Below, piece by piece: positions 6,426-13,177 of a DNA stretch of 13,177 nt. Position numbers and translations under genes: made by a program. The DNA comes from an uncultured Bacillota bacterium. Its GTDB lineage: Bacteria; Bacillota; Clostridia; Tissierellales; Tissierellaceae. Numbering within the stretch: position 1 is the first letter of the stretch; every line of letters starts with the position of its first letter. Location: assembly GCA_937951995.1 (NCBI GenBank), contig CALGAG010000107.1:1-13177 (forward strand), in the 5' to 3' direction. A model generated the notes under the pieces. That model ran no database searches. It had not been told where the DNA came from and worked only from the letters and a program-made list of their open reading frames with translations.

Positions 6426-7595
6426 ATGAAAAAAAGTATATCATTATTACTTGCAATGCTTATGATGTTAAGTTTGGTAGTTGGATGTGCATCACCTGCT
6501 CAAGAACCAGCAGAGGCACCTGCAGAAACTCCAGCAGAAACTCCAGCTGAAGAACCAGCAGCGGCAGAAGGCTACAAGATTGGTGTTATGACTGGAACTG
6601 TATCTCAAGGTGAAGAAGAGTTTAGAGCCGGAGAGAACATGAAGGAAAAATATGGTGACATGATAGTTCTTTCTACATATCCAGACAGATTTATGCAGGA
6701 GCAGGAAACTACAATTACAAACATGATGGCAATGGCTTCTGACCCTGACATAAAAGCAATCGTAATGGTTCAGGCTGTACCAGGTGCGGCAGCTGCTATT
6801 GCAAGAGTAAAAGAAATGAGAGAAGACATACTATTTGTTCTCGGAGTTCCTGGAGAGGACCCAGATGTAATTGCTGAGTACGGTGATGTAATAATTCAAA
6901 CAAACGACCTTGCTCGTGGATCACAGATAGCTCAACAAGCAAAGGACATGGGAGCTGAAGTACTTGTTCACTACTCATTCCCAAGACATATGTCATATGA
7001 AATGCTTGCAGCAAGAAGAGACCTTATGAAGGAAGAAGCTGAGAAGCTTGGTCTTGTATGGGTTGAGCAGGATGCACCAGACCCAACTGGAGATGCTGGA
7101 GTTCCAGGAACACAGCAATTCATAATGGAAGACCTTCCAAGAAAGGTTGAAGAATATGGAGTTAATACTGCATTCTTTGGAACAAACTGTTCAATGATGG
7201 AGCCGATGATCAGACAGACAGTAGAGACTGGAGCAATCTTCCCAGTTCAGTGTTGTCCTTCTCCTTACCATGCATTACCAGCAGCTCTTGGTATAGCGGT
7301 ACCAGAGGACAAGGCAGGAGATCTTGACTTTATCCTAAGCGAAATCGATGCAAAAGTTGATGCAGCTGGAATGGATGGAAGAGTAGCAACTTGGTCAGTG
7401 CCTGTAAACATGATGTATGTTGAGGCTGGAGTAGAGTATGCCATAGAGTACCTTGAAGGAAATACAAACGGCAAGGCTGACGCAGAAGTTCTTACAAGAA
7501 TCATGGAAGAAGTAGCTCAGGGAGAAATCGTACTTGGAAACTATGGAAACTACGACCACTACTTCCTATATCTTGGAGCAGCTGTTGAATTTTAA
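6426..7595 (+). CDS. ABC importer substrate-binding lipoprotein, DUF3798-like
   Basis: A 389-residue binding lipoprotein. Residues 1-20 form a signal peptide (MKK, hydrophobic core, VVG) ending at lipobox Cys21. Residues 24-48 are a Pro-Ala-Glu linker encoded by four 12-bp near-repeats (6507-6554), likely a spacer from the membrane. The mature domain starts at YKIGVMTGTVSQGEEEF (50-66), a typical first strand of type I periplasmic-binding folds. GVPGEDPD (140-147), NCSMMEPMIRQ (254-264) and VQCCPSPYHALP (274-285) are notable; the free cysteines 255, 276 and 277 are unusual for a sugar-binding protein. From memory of that family I place it in DUF3798, whose members accompany sugar-type ABC importers. 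The ligand is unknown. AAGGGGGA at 6413-6420 lies 5 nt before ATG. It leads the importer operon and is followed by a 15-bp hairpin, which fits the usual excess of binding protein over transporter. Confidence 0.85.
   Translation: MKKSISLLLAMLMMLSLVVGCASPAQEPAEAPAETPAETPAEEPAAAEGYKIGVMTGTVSQGEEEFRAGENMKEKYGDMIVLSTYPDRFMQEQETTITNMMAMASDPDIKAIVMVQAVPGAAAAIARVKEMREDILFVLGVPGEDPDVIAEYGDVIIQTNDLARGSQIAQQAKDMGAEVLVHYSFPRHMSYEMLAARRDLMKEEAEKLGLVWVEQDAPDPTGDAGVPGTQQFIMEDLPRKVEEYGVNTAFFGTNCSMMEPMIRQTVETGAIFPVQCCPSPYHALPAALGIAVPEDKAGDLDFILSEIDAKVDAAGMDGRVATWSVPVNMMYVEAGVEYAIEYLEGNTNGKADAEVLTRIMEEVAQGEIVLGNYGNYDHYFLYLGAAVEF
6507..6554 (+). repeat. 12-bp tandem near-repeat in the lipoprotein linker
   Basis: Four units of the pattern CCWGCWGARRMW (6507-6518, 6519-6530, 6531-6542, 6543-6554) encode PAEA, PAET, PAET and PAEE. 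They build the low-complexity spacer right after the lipidated cysteine. Unit number could vary between strains by slippage. Confidence 0.7.
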
Positions 7596-7633
7596 TAATT
7601 TAAATCGATAAAAAACAAAATGATGTAGAAAAC

Positions 7634-7667
7634 AATATTGTGCAAGGCTTTTGCCTTGCACAATATT
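7634..7667 (+). promoter_or_regulatory. Intercistronic 15-bp hairpin without a U-tract
   Basis: AATATTGTGCAAGGC (7634-7648) pairs perfectly with GCCTTGCACAATATT (7653-7667) around a TTTT loop. The following bases (ATGTCACTC) have no T-run, so full termination is unlikely. Placed 39 nt after the binding-protein stop and 42 nt before the ATPase start, it probably protects the upstream mRNA from 3' decay or causes partial read-through, lowering expression of the transporter genes relative to the binding protein. Confidence 0.75.
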
Positions 7668-7708
7668 ATGTCACTCTCTGAAATTTGTTTAAAGGAGGGA
7701 ACAATCGT

Positions 7709-9331
7709 TTGAAGACAGAACATGGTAATGAGCATTATGTCCTGGACATGAAGGACATAGGCAAGGAGTACTACGGAACAAGGGTATTGTCAGGAATCAA
7801 CATAAGCCTCAAGCCAGGAGAAATACATGGGATTCTTGGGGAAAACGGTGCAGGAAAATCAACCCTTATGAATATACTGTTCGGTATGTCTGTAATACAT
7901 AACACAGGAGGATTTGAAGGAAAGGTCTACGTGGATGGAGAAGAGACCTTTATTGAATCTCCGGTTGAGGCAATGCATAAGGGAATAGGAATGGTTCACC
8001 AGGAGTTCATGCTGATTCCTGGTTATAGCATAACTGAGAACATAAAGCTTAACAGGGAAATCACAACTCCTGGAATCCTAAGCAGGATTGCTGGGAAGAA
8101 GCTGGAAACCCTTAATATGGAAGAGATGAACAAGGATGCCCGCAAGGCATTGGACAAACTAGGCATGAACGTGGAGGAGTGGGTCAAGGTTGCAGGTCTA
8201 CCTGTAAGCTACATGCAATTTGTTGAGATTGCAAGGGAGCTTGACAAGGAGAACCTGAAGGTATTGGTGTTTGATGAGCCAACGGCCGTGCTTACAGAAA
8301 GTGATGCCGACAAGCTTCTGGAGTCCATGAGAATGATTGCAGACTCTGGAATTGCCATACTATTCATAACACACAGACTTGATGAAGTTAAGCGTATCGC
8401 TGATAGAATTACTGTTTTGCGTGATGGGCAACATGTTGCAACCAAGAACATAGAGGATACAGACGTGTTCGACATGGCGAACCTAATGGTTGGCCGTGAG
8501 ATAAAAATGGACTCAGCCAAGTCCGTATCAAATGAGGACAAGGCAGTAATGATGGAAATCAAGGACCTTTATGTTGATATGCCAGGTGAGGTCATAAAGG
8601 GAATCGACCTTGATATATATGAAGGTGAGATTCTTGGAGTTGGCGGCCTTGCAGGCCAAGGTAAAATTGGTCTTGCAAACGGAATAATGGGTTTATATAA
8701 TTCTGAAGGAACAGTTAAGTTGGATGGAAAAGAAGTTGTCCTAAACAACCCTGAGAAGGCTCTGAAACAAGGATTAGCATTTGTTTCCGAGGATAGGAGG
8801 GGGATAGGACTTTTACTTGATACATCAATTGAATTGAATATTGCTGTAACTGCAATGCAGATACAGGATCAATTCATAAATAGAATTGGTCCCTTTACAC
8901 AAAAGGACAACAAGAATATCAGGGAACATGCTCTTAAGATGATCAAGGACCTGGACATACGGTGTACCGGGCCTGACCAGATAACAAGAAGGTTAAGTGG
9001 AGGAAACCAGCAGAAGGTATGTATTGCAAGGGCTCTCACTCTGAATCCAAAGGTCCTTTTCGTATCAGAGCCAACAAGGGGTATTGATGTTGGTGCTAAA
9101 AAACTGGTTCTGGATACCTTGCTGCAGCTTAACAAGGACTATGGTATGACGATAATAATGACATCTAGTGAACTTGCAGAGCTTAGGATGATATCCCACA
9201 GGATAGCCATAATCAATGAAGGCAAGCTTGAAGGAGTCCTACCTCCGGATGCAAGTGATGTTGACTTTGGTTTGATGATGTCTGGTGAATACCATAAGGT
9301 CAAAGGTAAAGAGGTGAAGACAGATGGATAA
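7709..9331 (+). CDS. Sugar-type ABC importer ATPase, two fused nucleotide-binding domains (RbsA/MglA-like)
   Basis: A 540-residue cytoplasmic ATPase with two ABC domains in one chain, the layout of the ribose/galactose/nucleoside importer class. Domain 1 has Walker A GENGAGKST (44-52), Walker B VLVFDEPT (185-192) and H-loop FITHRLDE (220-227), but its signature reads LPVSYMQ (164-170) instead of LSxGxQQ. Domain 2 has a degenerate P-loop GLAGQGKIG (313-321), the family motif SEDRRGIGL (360-368), a good signature LSGGNQQ (429-435) and a Walker B reading VLFVSEPTRGID (449-460), with Ser where Asp is usual. Thus one composite ATP site looks competent and the other degenerate. The start is TTG at 7709, with AAAGGAGGG at 7691-7699 nine nt upstream; an in-frame TTG at 7685 would precede that ribosome binding site. 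The end overlaps permease 1 by 8 nt. Confidence 0.92.
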   Translation: MKTEHGNEHYVLDMKDIGKEYYGTRVLSGINISLKPGEIHGILGENGAGKSTLMNILFGMSVIHNTGGFEGKVYVDGEETFIESPVEAMHKGIGMVHQEFMLIPGYSITENIKLNREITTPGILSRIAGKKLETLNMEEMNKDARKALDKLGMNVEEWVKVAGLPVSYMQFVEIARELDKENLKVLVFDEPTAVLTESDADKLLESMRMIADSGIAILFITHRLDEVKRIADRITVLRDGQHVATKNIEDTDVFDMANLMVGREIKMDSAKSVSNEDKAVMMEIKDLYVDMPGEVIKGIDLDIYEGEILGVGGLAGQGKIGLANGIMGLYNSEGTVKLDGKEVVLNNPEKALKQGLAFVSEDRRGIGLLLDTSIELNIAVTAMQIQDQFINRIGPFTQKDNKNIREHALKMIKDLDIRCTGPDQITRRLSGGNQQKVCIARALTLNPKVLFVSEPTRGIDVGAKKLVLDTLLQLNKDYGMTIIMTSSELAELRMISHRIAIINEGKLEGVLPPDASDVDFGLMMSGEYHKVKGKEVKTDG

Positions 9332-10364
9332 GGCAAAGGTAATGATCAATCGGTTTGGGCTTCCTAGGATAATAATCGTTGCATTCCTTCTAGTGTTGCT
9401 TGTAATGGCAGTAATGCTTGACATACCGCTGAACAACCTTATTTCGGACGCATTGGTACGTACGGGAATGAACGGGATTCTTGTCCTTGCCATGGTTCCG
9501 GGTATATTGGCGGGAATTGGTCTGAACTTCGGGATTCCAATTGGTATAGTATGTGGACTATTGGGTGGACTGATTGCAATAGAGCTGGACCTGTATGGTT
9601 TCCAAGCCCTGTTTACGGCTGTTCTTATAAGTATTCCCCTATCACTTGTGGCAGGATATTTCTACGGTCTCTTGCTTAACAGGGTTAAGGGATCTGAAAT
9701 GACAATCGCTACATACGTGGGATTCTCAATAGTATCCCTTATGAGTATAGGTTGGCTGGTACTTCCATTTACCAGTGAAGACATGAGATGGCCAATAGGC
9801 ACAGGATTAAGGACAACAATCACCCTACAGGGAAGATACGAAAGAATCCTGAACCAATGGGGGGCTTTCGATATATTTGGAGTTACAATCCCAACTGGAC
9901 TTCTCTTGTTCATGCTCTTCTTCTGTTTACTTGTTTGGCTTTTCTTAAGGTCGAAAATGGGTGTGGCAATGATAGCCGCGGGAGATAGCCCCAAGTTTGC
10001 CACAGCATCAGGAATAAATGTAAACAAGATGCGAATTGTTGGAACAATGCTTTCAACGGCATTAAGTGCTGTTGGTATAGTAATCTACAGTCAGAGCTTT
10101 GGATTTATTCAGCTTTACCAAGCTCCAATGTTTATGAGCTTTGCAGCCGTGGCAGCAATTCTTATAGGTGGTGCATCCATTAAAAAGGCAAACATTACGA
10201 ATGTACTTATCGGAGCTCTTCTGTTCCAGTCATTGCTTGTGGTGTCCCTACCAGTTGCCAACAAGGTACTGGCGGATGTAAGCAGTTTGGCGGAAATAGC
10301 TCGTATTGTAATAAGTAACGGCATAATTCTTTATGCATTGACACAGATTGGAGGTGGAGAATAA
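9324..10364 (+). CDS. ABC importer permease 1 (BPD_transp_2 family)
   Basis: A 346-residue inner-membrane permease of the RbsC/nucleoside-permease class. I count roughly 8 to 10 membrane helices, near residues 15-33, 48-66, 69-87, 95-120, 128-148, 190-209, 236-255, 268-285, 291-312 and 320-340. The cytoplasmic coupling loop that contacts the ATPase is AAGDSPKFATASGINVNKMR (218-237). LAGIGLNFGIPIG (62-74) and GTGLRTTITLQG (159-170) recur in related form in permease 2, showing that the two are paralogues. The ATG overlaps the ATPase gene by 8 nt, with GAGGTGA at 9311-9317 as its ribosome binding site, so translation is probably coupled. It likely pairs with permease 2 to form a heterodimeric channel for the ligand of the upstream lipoprotein. 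Confidence 0.92.
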   Translation: MDKAKVMINRFGLPRIIIVAFLLVLLVMAVMLDIPLNNLISDALVRTGMNGILVLAMVPGILAGIGLNFGIPIGIVCGLLGGLIAIELDLYGFQALFTAVLISIPLSLVAGYFYGLLLNRVKGSEMTIATYVGFSIVSLMSIGWLVLPFTSEDMRWPIGTGLRTTITLQGRYERILNQWGAFDIFGVTIPTGLLLFMLFFCLLVWLFLRSKMGVAMIAAGDSPKFATASGINVNKMRIVGTMLSTALSAVGIVIYSQSFGFIQLYQAPMFMSFAAVAAILIGGASIKKANITNVLIGALLFQSLLVVSLPVANKVLADVSSLAEIARIVISNGIILYALTQIGGGE

Positions 10365-11656
10365 TGGATGAAAACATCAAAATAACCCCACCTGAAATGA
10401 GTATGGGACAAAAGATCAAGAAGACCTTAACCCACAATATGGTTACAGTATTCTTTATTGTTCTCTGTATAATAGGATTCTACTATTCAGGATTGACTTT
10501 CGGTTTTCTTCTTAACGATATCGTTACACGTATGGTAAGGAACAGCTTCCTGGTCTTGGCCTTGCTTTTGCCGGTTATGGCTGGGATGGGCCTTAACTTT
10601 GCAATTGTTCTTGGGGCGATGTGTGCCCAGGCGGCAGTTATATTTGTTACCCACTGGGGTGTAGTTGGACTCCCTGGGATTGGCGTGACCATATTATTGA
10701 CAACTCCACTGGCAATGCTTTTGGGATACCTGACAGGACTTTTGTTCAACAAGGCAAAGGGACAGGAAATGATTGGTGGAATGATTCTGGGATTCTTTTC
10801 AAATGGAATTTACCAGTTGATATTCCTTATTCTGCTGGGATCGGTAATCCCATTCAACAATGAAACCCTTGTACTTAGCTCAGGAGTTGGACTTAGGACC
10901 ACAATTGACCTTGCAGGTGGATTGAAATATGCTATTGATGACTTCTGGAGACTTCCATTCACAACAGCAGGAATGGGTTTTGGAGCACTGATGGTTGTGC
11001 ATGGAGTCATAAGGTATCTTAAGGGAATACCTTCCCTTGGTCAAAAGGCTGGGAACAAGAAGTATATCCTTTCCTCTGTCGCAGGCGTTGCACTTGCAGG
11101 TTGGCTATTTTACATAGCGGGAACTGAATCCTTTATAAACTTTATAAAGGTGCCAATGCTAACAGCCATACTGATCGGCCTGATGTGTGTTTTCACCACC
11201 TATTTTATCAGGACAAAGCTGGGTCAGGACTTCAGAACTGTGGGCCAGGACAGGCACATTGCGGATGTATCTGGAATTCACTCAGACAAGACAAGGCTTA
11301 CAGCAATGATAATGTCAACGGTATTTGCATCCTGGGGACATATCATATTTCTGCAGAACCTTGGAACCTTCAGTACCTATGGTAGTCACGAGCAGATAGG
11401 CTTCTATTCCGTAGCGGCATTGTTGATCGGTGGCGCCTCAGTTACAAATGCCAAGATCAGTCATGCACTACTGGGTACCCTGCTATTCCATACACTATTT
11501 ATAGTGTCACCACTTGCAGGTAGAAACCTCTTTGGCGATGCACAGCTTGGAGAGTACTTCCGTGTATTTGTAGCCTATGGAGTCATTGGAGTTTCACTGG
11601 TAATGCATGCATGGAGAAAGCAGCTTGAAAATAAGAAAAGATTAAGTCAGCAGTAA
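10364..11656 (+). CDS. ABC importer permease 2 (BPD_transp_2 family)
   Basis: A 430-residue membrane permease, paralogous to permease 1 but about 84 residues longer. Shared features are LLPVMAGMGLNFAIVLGAM (68-86), KGQEMI (132-137), GVGLRTTIDLAGG (174-186) and a coupling loop VGQDRHIADVSGIHSDKTR (293-311). The extra length sits in an N-terminal tail (about 1-25), a loop with KGIPSLGQKAGNKK (220-233) between membrane helices, and a basic C-terminal tail (about 417-430). Its ATG shares one base with the TAA of permease 1 (TAATG at 10362-10366), with GGAGGTGG just upstream, a classic re-initiation layout. It is the last gene of the operon; a terminator follows at 11675-11705. Two unlike permeases with one fused ATPase is the pattern of BMP-type nucleoside importers, though the binding protein here is not a clear BMP member. 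Confidence 0.92.
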   Translation: MDENIKITPPEMSMGQKIKKTLTHNMVTVFFIVLCIIGFYYSGLTFGFLLNDIVTRMVRNSFLVLALLLPVMAGMGLNFAIVLGAMCAQAAVIFVTHWGVVGLPGIGVTILLTTPLAMLLGYLTGLLFNKAKGQEMIGGMILGFFSNGIYQLIFLILLGSVIPFNNETLVLSSGVGLRTTIDLAGGLKYAIDDFWRLPFTTAGMGFGALMVVHGVIRYLKGIPSLGQKAGNKKYILSSVAGVALAGWLFYIAGTESFINFIKVPMLTAILIGLMCVFTTYFIRTKLGQDFRTVGQDRHIADVSGIHSDKTRLTAMIMSTVFASWGHIIFLQNLGTFSTYGSHEQIGFYSVAALLIGGASVTNAKISHALLGTLLFHTLFIVSPLAGRNLFGDAQLGEYFRVFVAYGVIGVSLVMHAWRKQLENKKRLSQQ

Positions 11657-11674
11657 TATATAATGGTTAAGTTA

Positions 11675-11705
11675 AAAAGGCTTCAGGATAATCCTGGAGC
11701 CTTTT
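11675..11705 (+). terminator. Intrinsic terminator of the ABC importer operon
   Basis: AAAAGGCT (11675-11682) pairs with AGCCTTTT (11698-11705), continued by a T-G wobble and CAGGA (11684-11688) with TCCTG (11692-11696), for a 14-bp stem with a 3-nt loop. It starts 19 nt after the permease 2 stop. A-tract and T-tract flanks are built into the stem base. Confidence 0.85.
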
Positions 11706-11713
11706 ATAGTGGC

Positions 11714-11741
11714 TTGACTAAAAAAACACACAGGATATAAT
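11714..11741 (+). promoter_or_regulatory. Sigma-A promoter of fprA
   Basis: TTGACT (11714-11719) and a perfect TATAAT (11736-11741) are separated by 16 bp and lie just after the preceding terminator. Transcription should start near 11748, leaving a leader of about 52 nt. I see no clear operator palindrome around it. Confidence 0.85.
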
Positions 11742-11799
11742 TAACTTGAAGGTAAAAGGGGTAAAAAGGTTCTATAAATTGGATTTAAGGAGGATAAAG

Positions 11800-13023
11800 A
11801 TGAAAAAAATCGAAATAGCAGACGGGATACATATGTTATCCATGAATGTTGAAGACATGCTTTTTGAAGGAATCTGGGAAATTGCAAACGGAGTTACCCT
11901 AAATTCATATATTGTACAGGGTGAGAAAACAGCAATAATTGATGGTGTGATTGGATGGGACGGAATACCTGAAACCCTGTATAAGAATCTTGAAGATATT
12001 AATGTCAATCCAAAGGATATAGATTATCTTATAGTAAACCACATGGAGCCAGACCATTCAGGCTGGATTTCCAACTTTGAAAAGATCAAGAAGGACTTTA
12101 CCATTATCTGTACTGACAAGGCTGCAAGGCTAGTGTCATCATTTTATGGAAAGGACAAGATCCAGGTTGTAAAAGAAGGGGATAGACTGGACCTTGGAAA
12201 TGGAAAGGTACTGAGCTTTCACCCCGTTCCAAACGTTCATTGGCCAGATACAATGTACACCTATGAAAACAGCACAAAGACCTTATTCTCATGTGACATG
12301 TACGGATCTTTCGGTAAGATGGGCGACCATAATTTCGACGATGAAATGACACCGGAGGAAGAGGATTTCTTTGAGAGGGAGGGGATCAGATACTACTCCA
12401 ATGTAATGACTACCTTCACTCCAATGCTCAGAAAGGCAATAGAGAAATCAAAGGAATTTGAAATAAAGACAATCGCACCAGGGCATGGTCCTCTATATAG
12501 AGGAAATCCCGAGAAGATTATGAGTGACTACTCCAGGTTCTCCAAATATGCAGAGGGTGCAGGAAAGAACGAGGTAACTATACTATGGGGCTCCATGTAC
12601 GGTATGACTGGCAAGGCCATAGCCTTTGCTGAAGAGATTCTACAGAGGGAGGGAATCAAGTACAATAAGCTGGAAATGCCACTTGAAAGCGAAAGTGAGA
12701 TGGTCGCTACGGTGTTTAAGTCAGCAGGAATAATAATTGCTGCACCAACCTATGAGTACAAGTTATTCCCACCTGTGGCAGCTGCACTTGATGAGATTGG
12801 CAGAAAGAAAATTACAGGAAAGGCAGCCTTCAGATTCGGATCCTACGGATGGTCTGGAGGAGCTGAGAAGGAGCTGGCTGAAATACTTGAGAGAAACAGA
12901 ATGAAGTGGGATATGGTCCCTTCAGTGGAATTTGAGGGCTCCCCCAAGGCAGGTGACTTTGAGAAGATTGAAGCTGGAATCATGGAGCTTATTGGCAAGA
13001 TGAAGGAGAAGATAGTGGAATAG
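11800..13023 (+). CDS. fprA: FprA-family A-type flavoprotein (diiron O2/NO reductase)
   Basis: A 407-residue cytoplasmic flavodiiron protein that reduces O2 to water or NO to N2O, protecting anaerobes from oxidative or nitrosative stress. Domain 1 (about 1-250) is a metallo-beta-lactamase fold with the diiron ligands present: His81, Glu83 and Asp85 plus His86 in NHMEPDHSGW, His147 in NVHWPD, Asp166 in SCDMYGSFG and His229 in APGHGP. Domain 2 (about 256-407) is a flavodoxin-like FMN domain with ILWGSMYGMTGKA (261-273) as phosphate-binding loop, IAAPTYEY (313-320) and GSYGWSGGAEK (347-357). It stops after the flavodoxin domain, so it is the short FprA class and needs a separate electron donor such as rubredoxin; none is in the window. 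ATG at 11800 has TAAGGAGG at 11786-11793, 6 nt upstream; an in-frame TTG at 11746 lies before that site and almost at the expected transcription start. Own promoter and terminator make it a single-gene unit. Confidence 0.95.
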   Translation: MKKIEIADGIHMLSMNVEDMLFEGIWEIANGVTLNSYIVQGEKTAIIDGVIGWDGIPETLYKNLEDINVNPKDIDYLIVNHMEPDHSGWISNFEKIKKDFTIICTDKAARLVSSFYGKDKIQVVKEGDRLDLGNGKVLSFHPVPNVHWPDTMYTYENSTKTLFSCDMYGSFGKMGDHNFDDEMTPEEEDFFEREGIRYYSNVMTTFTPMLRKAIEKSKEFEIKTIAPGHGPLYRGNPEKIMSDYSRFSKYAEGAGKNEVTILWGSMYGMTGKAIAFAEEILQREGIKYNKLEMPLESESEMVATVFKSAGIIIAAPTYEYKLFPPVAAALDEIGRKKITGKAAFRFGSYGWSGGAEKELAEILERNRMKWDMVPSVEFEGSPKAGDFEKIEAGIMELIGKMKEKIVE

Positions 13024-13031
13024 GAATTTTG

Positions 13032-13062
13032 GCTGGTCCCCATTGGGGACCAGCTATTTTTT
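13032..13062 (+). terminator. Intrinsic terminator of fprA
   Basis: GCTGGTCCCC (13032-13041) pairs perfectly with GGGGACCAGC (13045-13054) over a 3-nt loop, followed by TA and six T residues (13057-13062). The left flank lacks a T-run in minus-strand sense, so it should act mainly on the plus strand. Confidence 0.92.
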
Positions 13063-13112
13063 GACGAAAAGTACACCTACTGATGGAAGTTGATAATTTT
13101 CAAAAATGGAAG

Positions 13113-13177
13113 CTACAACTCGATCCAATAGCGTTCTATTGTTTCTCCATCCACCTGGACATCCCTTTCATAGACAC
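13113..13177 (-). CDS. C-terminal fragment of a convergent minus-strand gene (partial)
   Basis: Read on the minus strand, the frame entering from the right edge encodes about 20 residues ending in VDGETIERYWIEL, then TAG (plus-strand CTA at 13113-13115). The other two minus frames stop sooner. The composition looks like a real protein end, and the gene would converge on fprA, with the fprA terminator between them. The rest lies outside the window and the family cannot be named. Confidence 0.5.
   Translation of the reverse strand, partial: VYERDVQVDGETIERYWIEL

Noticed and set aside
6350..6550. 66-codon frame overlapping the lipoprotein start
   Set aside because: It lies out of frame with a strongly supported signal peptide and binding protein, and its product is low-complexity with no domain.
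7685..7708. TTG at 7685 as start of the ATPase
   Set aside because: It precedes the AAAGGAGGG ribosome binding site; TTG at 7709 has correct spacing and the extra eight residues add nothing to the domain.
8209..8562. 117-codon open frame on the minus strand inside the ATPase gene
   Set aside because: It is the antisense of a conserved ABC domain, serine-rich with no ribosome binding site or motif. Other long minus frames inside the operon look the same.
11746..11799. 18-codon N-terminal extension of FprA from TTG at 11746
   Set aside because: It begins almost at the predicted transcription start, lacks a ribosome binding site, and runs through the TAAGGAGG that serves the ATG at 11800.
1..13177. 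Mobile elements, CRISPR array, tRNA or rRNA genes, toxin-antitoxin or defence islands
   Set aside because: No transposase or integrase motif, regularly spaced repeats, cloverleaf-like sequence or recognised defence domain was seen on either strand.

Overview
The window reads as chromosomal DNA of a low-to-moderate G+C, Gram-positive anaerobe, most likely a member of the Clostridia. The signs are strong AGGAGG-type ribosome binding sites, use of GTG and TTG starts, near-consensus sigma-A promoters, a lipobox signal peptide, compact hairpin terminators, and an FprA-type diiron flavoprotein of the kind anaerobes use against O2 or NO. I see no tRNA, rRNA, CRISPR array, transposase or phage gene. 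Almost every gene is on the plus strand; only a fragment at the right edge runs the other way.

Layout. Positions 1-99 hold little beyond a possible C-terminal scrap of an upstream gene. A TrmH/SpoU-family RNA 2'-O-methyltransferase follows (115-939). Next is a short region with a 9-codon micro-ORF and a hairpin. Then come a TetR-family repressor (1155-1781), whose near-consensus promoter is overlaid by two overlapping palindromic operators, and an unrecognised multi-pass membrane protein (1786-2370) in the same transcript, closed by a terminator. A separate promoter drives a membrane-bound dCACHE-GGDEF-EAL protein (2679-4946) whose GGDEF site is degenerate and whose EAL site is intact, so it is probably a sensor-controlled c-di-GMP phosphodiesterase. 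It is followed 28 nt later by an S66-family (LdcA/MccF-like) serine peptidase (4975-5988).

After a 437-nt gap with a nested inverted-repeat element, a strong terminator, a promoter and a hairpin-containing leader, there is a four-gene ABC importer operon. It encodes a lipoprotein binding protein resembling DUF3798 (6426-7595), a double-NBD ATPase of the RbsA/MglA type (7709-9331), and two paralogous but distinct permeases (9324-10364 and 10364-11656). The binding-protein gene is separated from the rest by a 15-bp hairpin that lacks a U-tract, probably a stabilising or processing element. The ATPase and permease genes overlap by a few bases and look translationally coupled. The ligand cannot be read from the sequence; this orphan importer is the best candidate here for an undescribed system.

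A terminator and a new promoter then lead to fprA (11800-13023), an A-type flavoprotein with all diiron ligands present, ended by a strong terminator. The last 65 bases carry the C-terminal end of a convergent minus-strand gene.

Family assignments are from motif recognition only; no database search was run.
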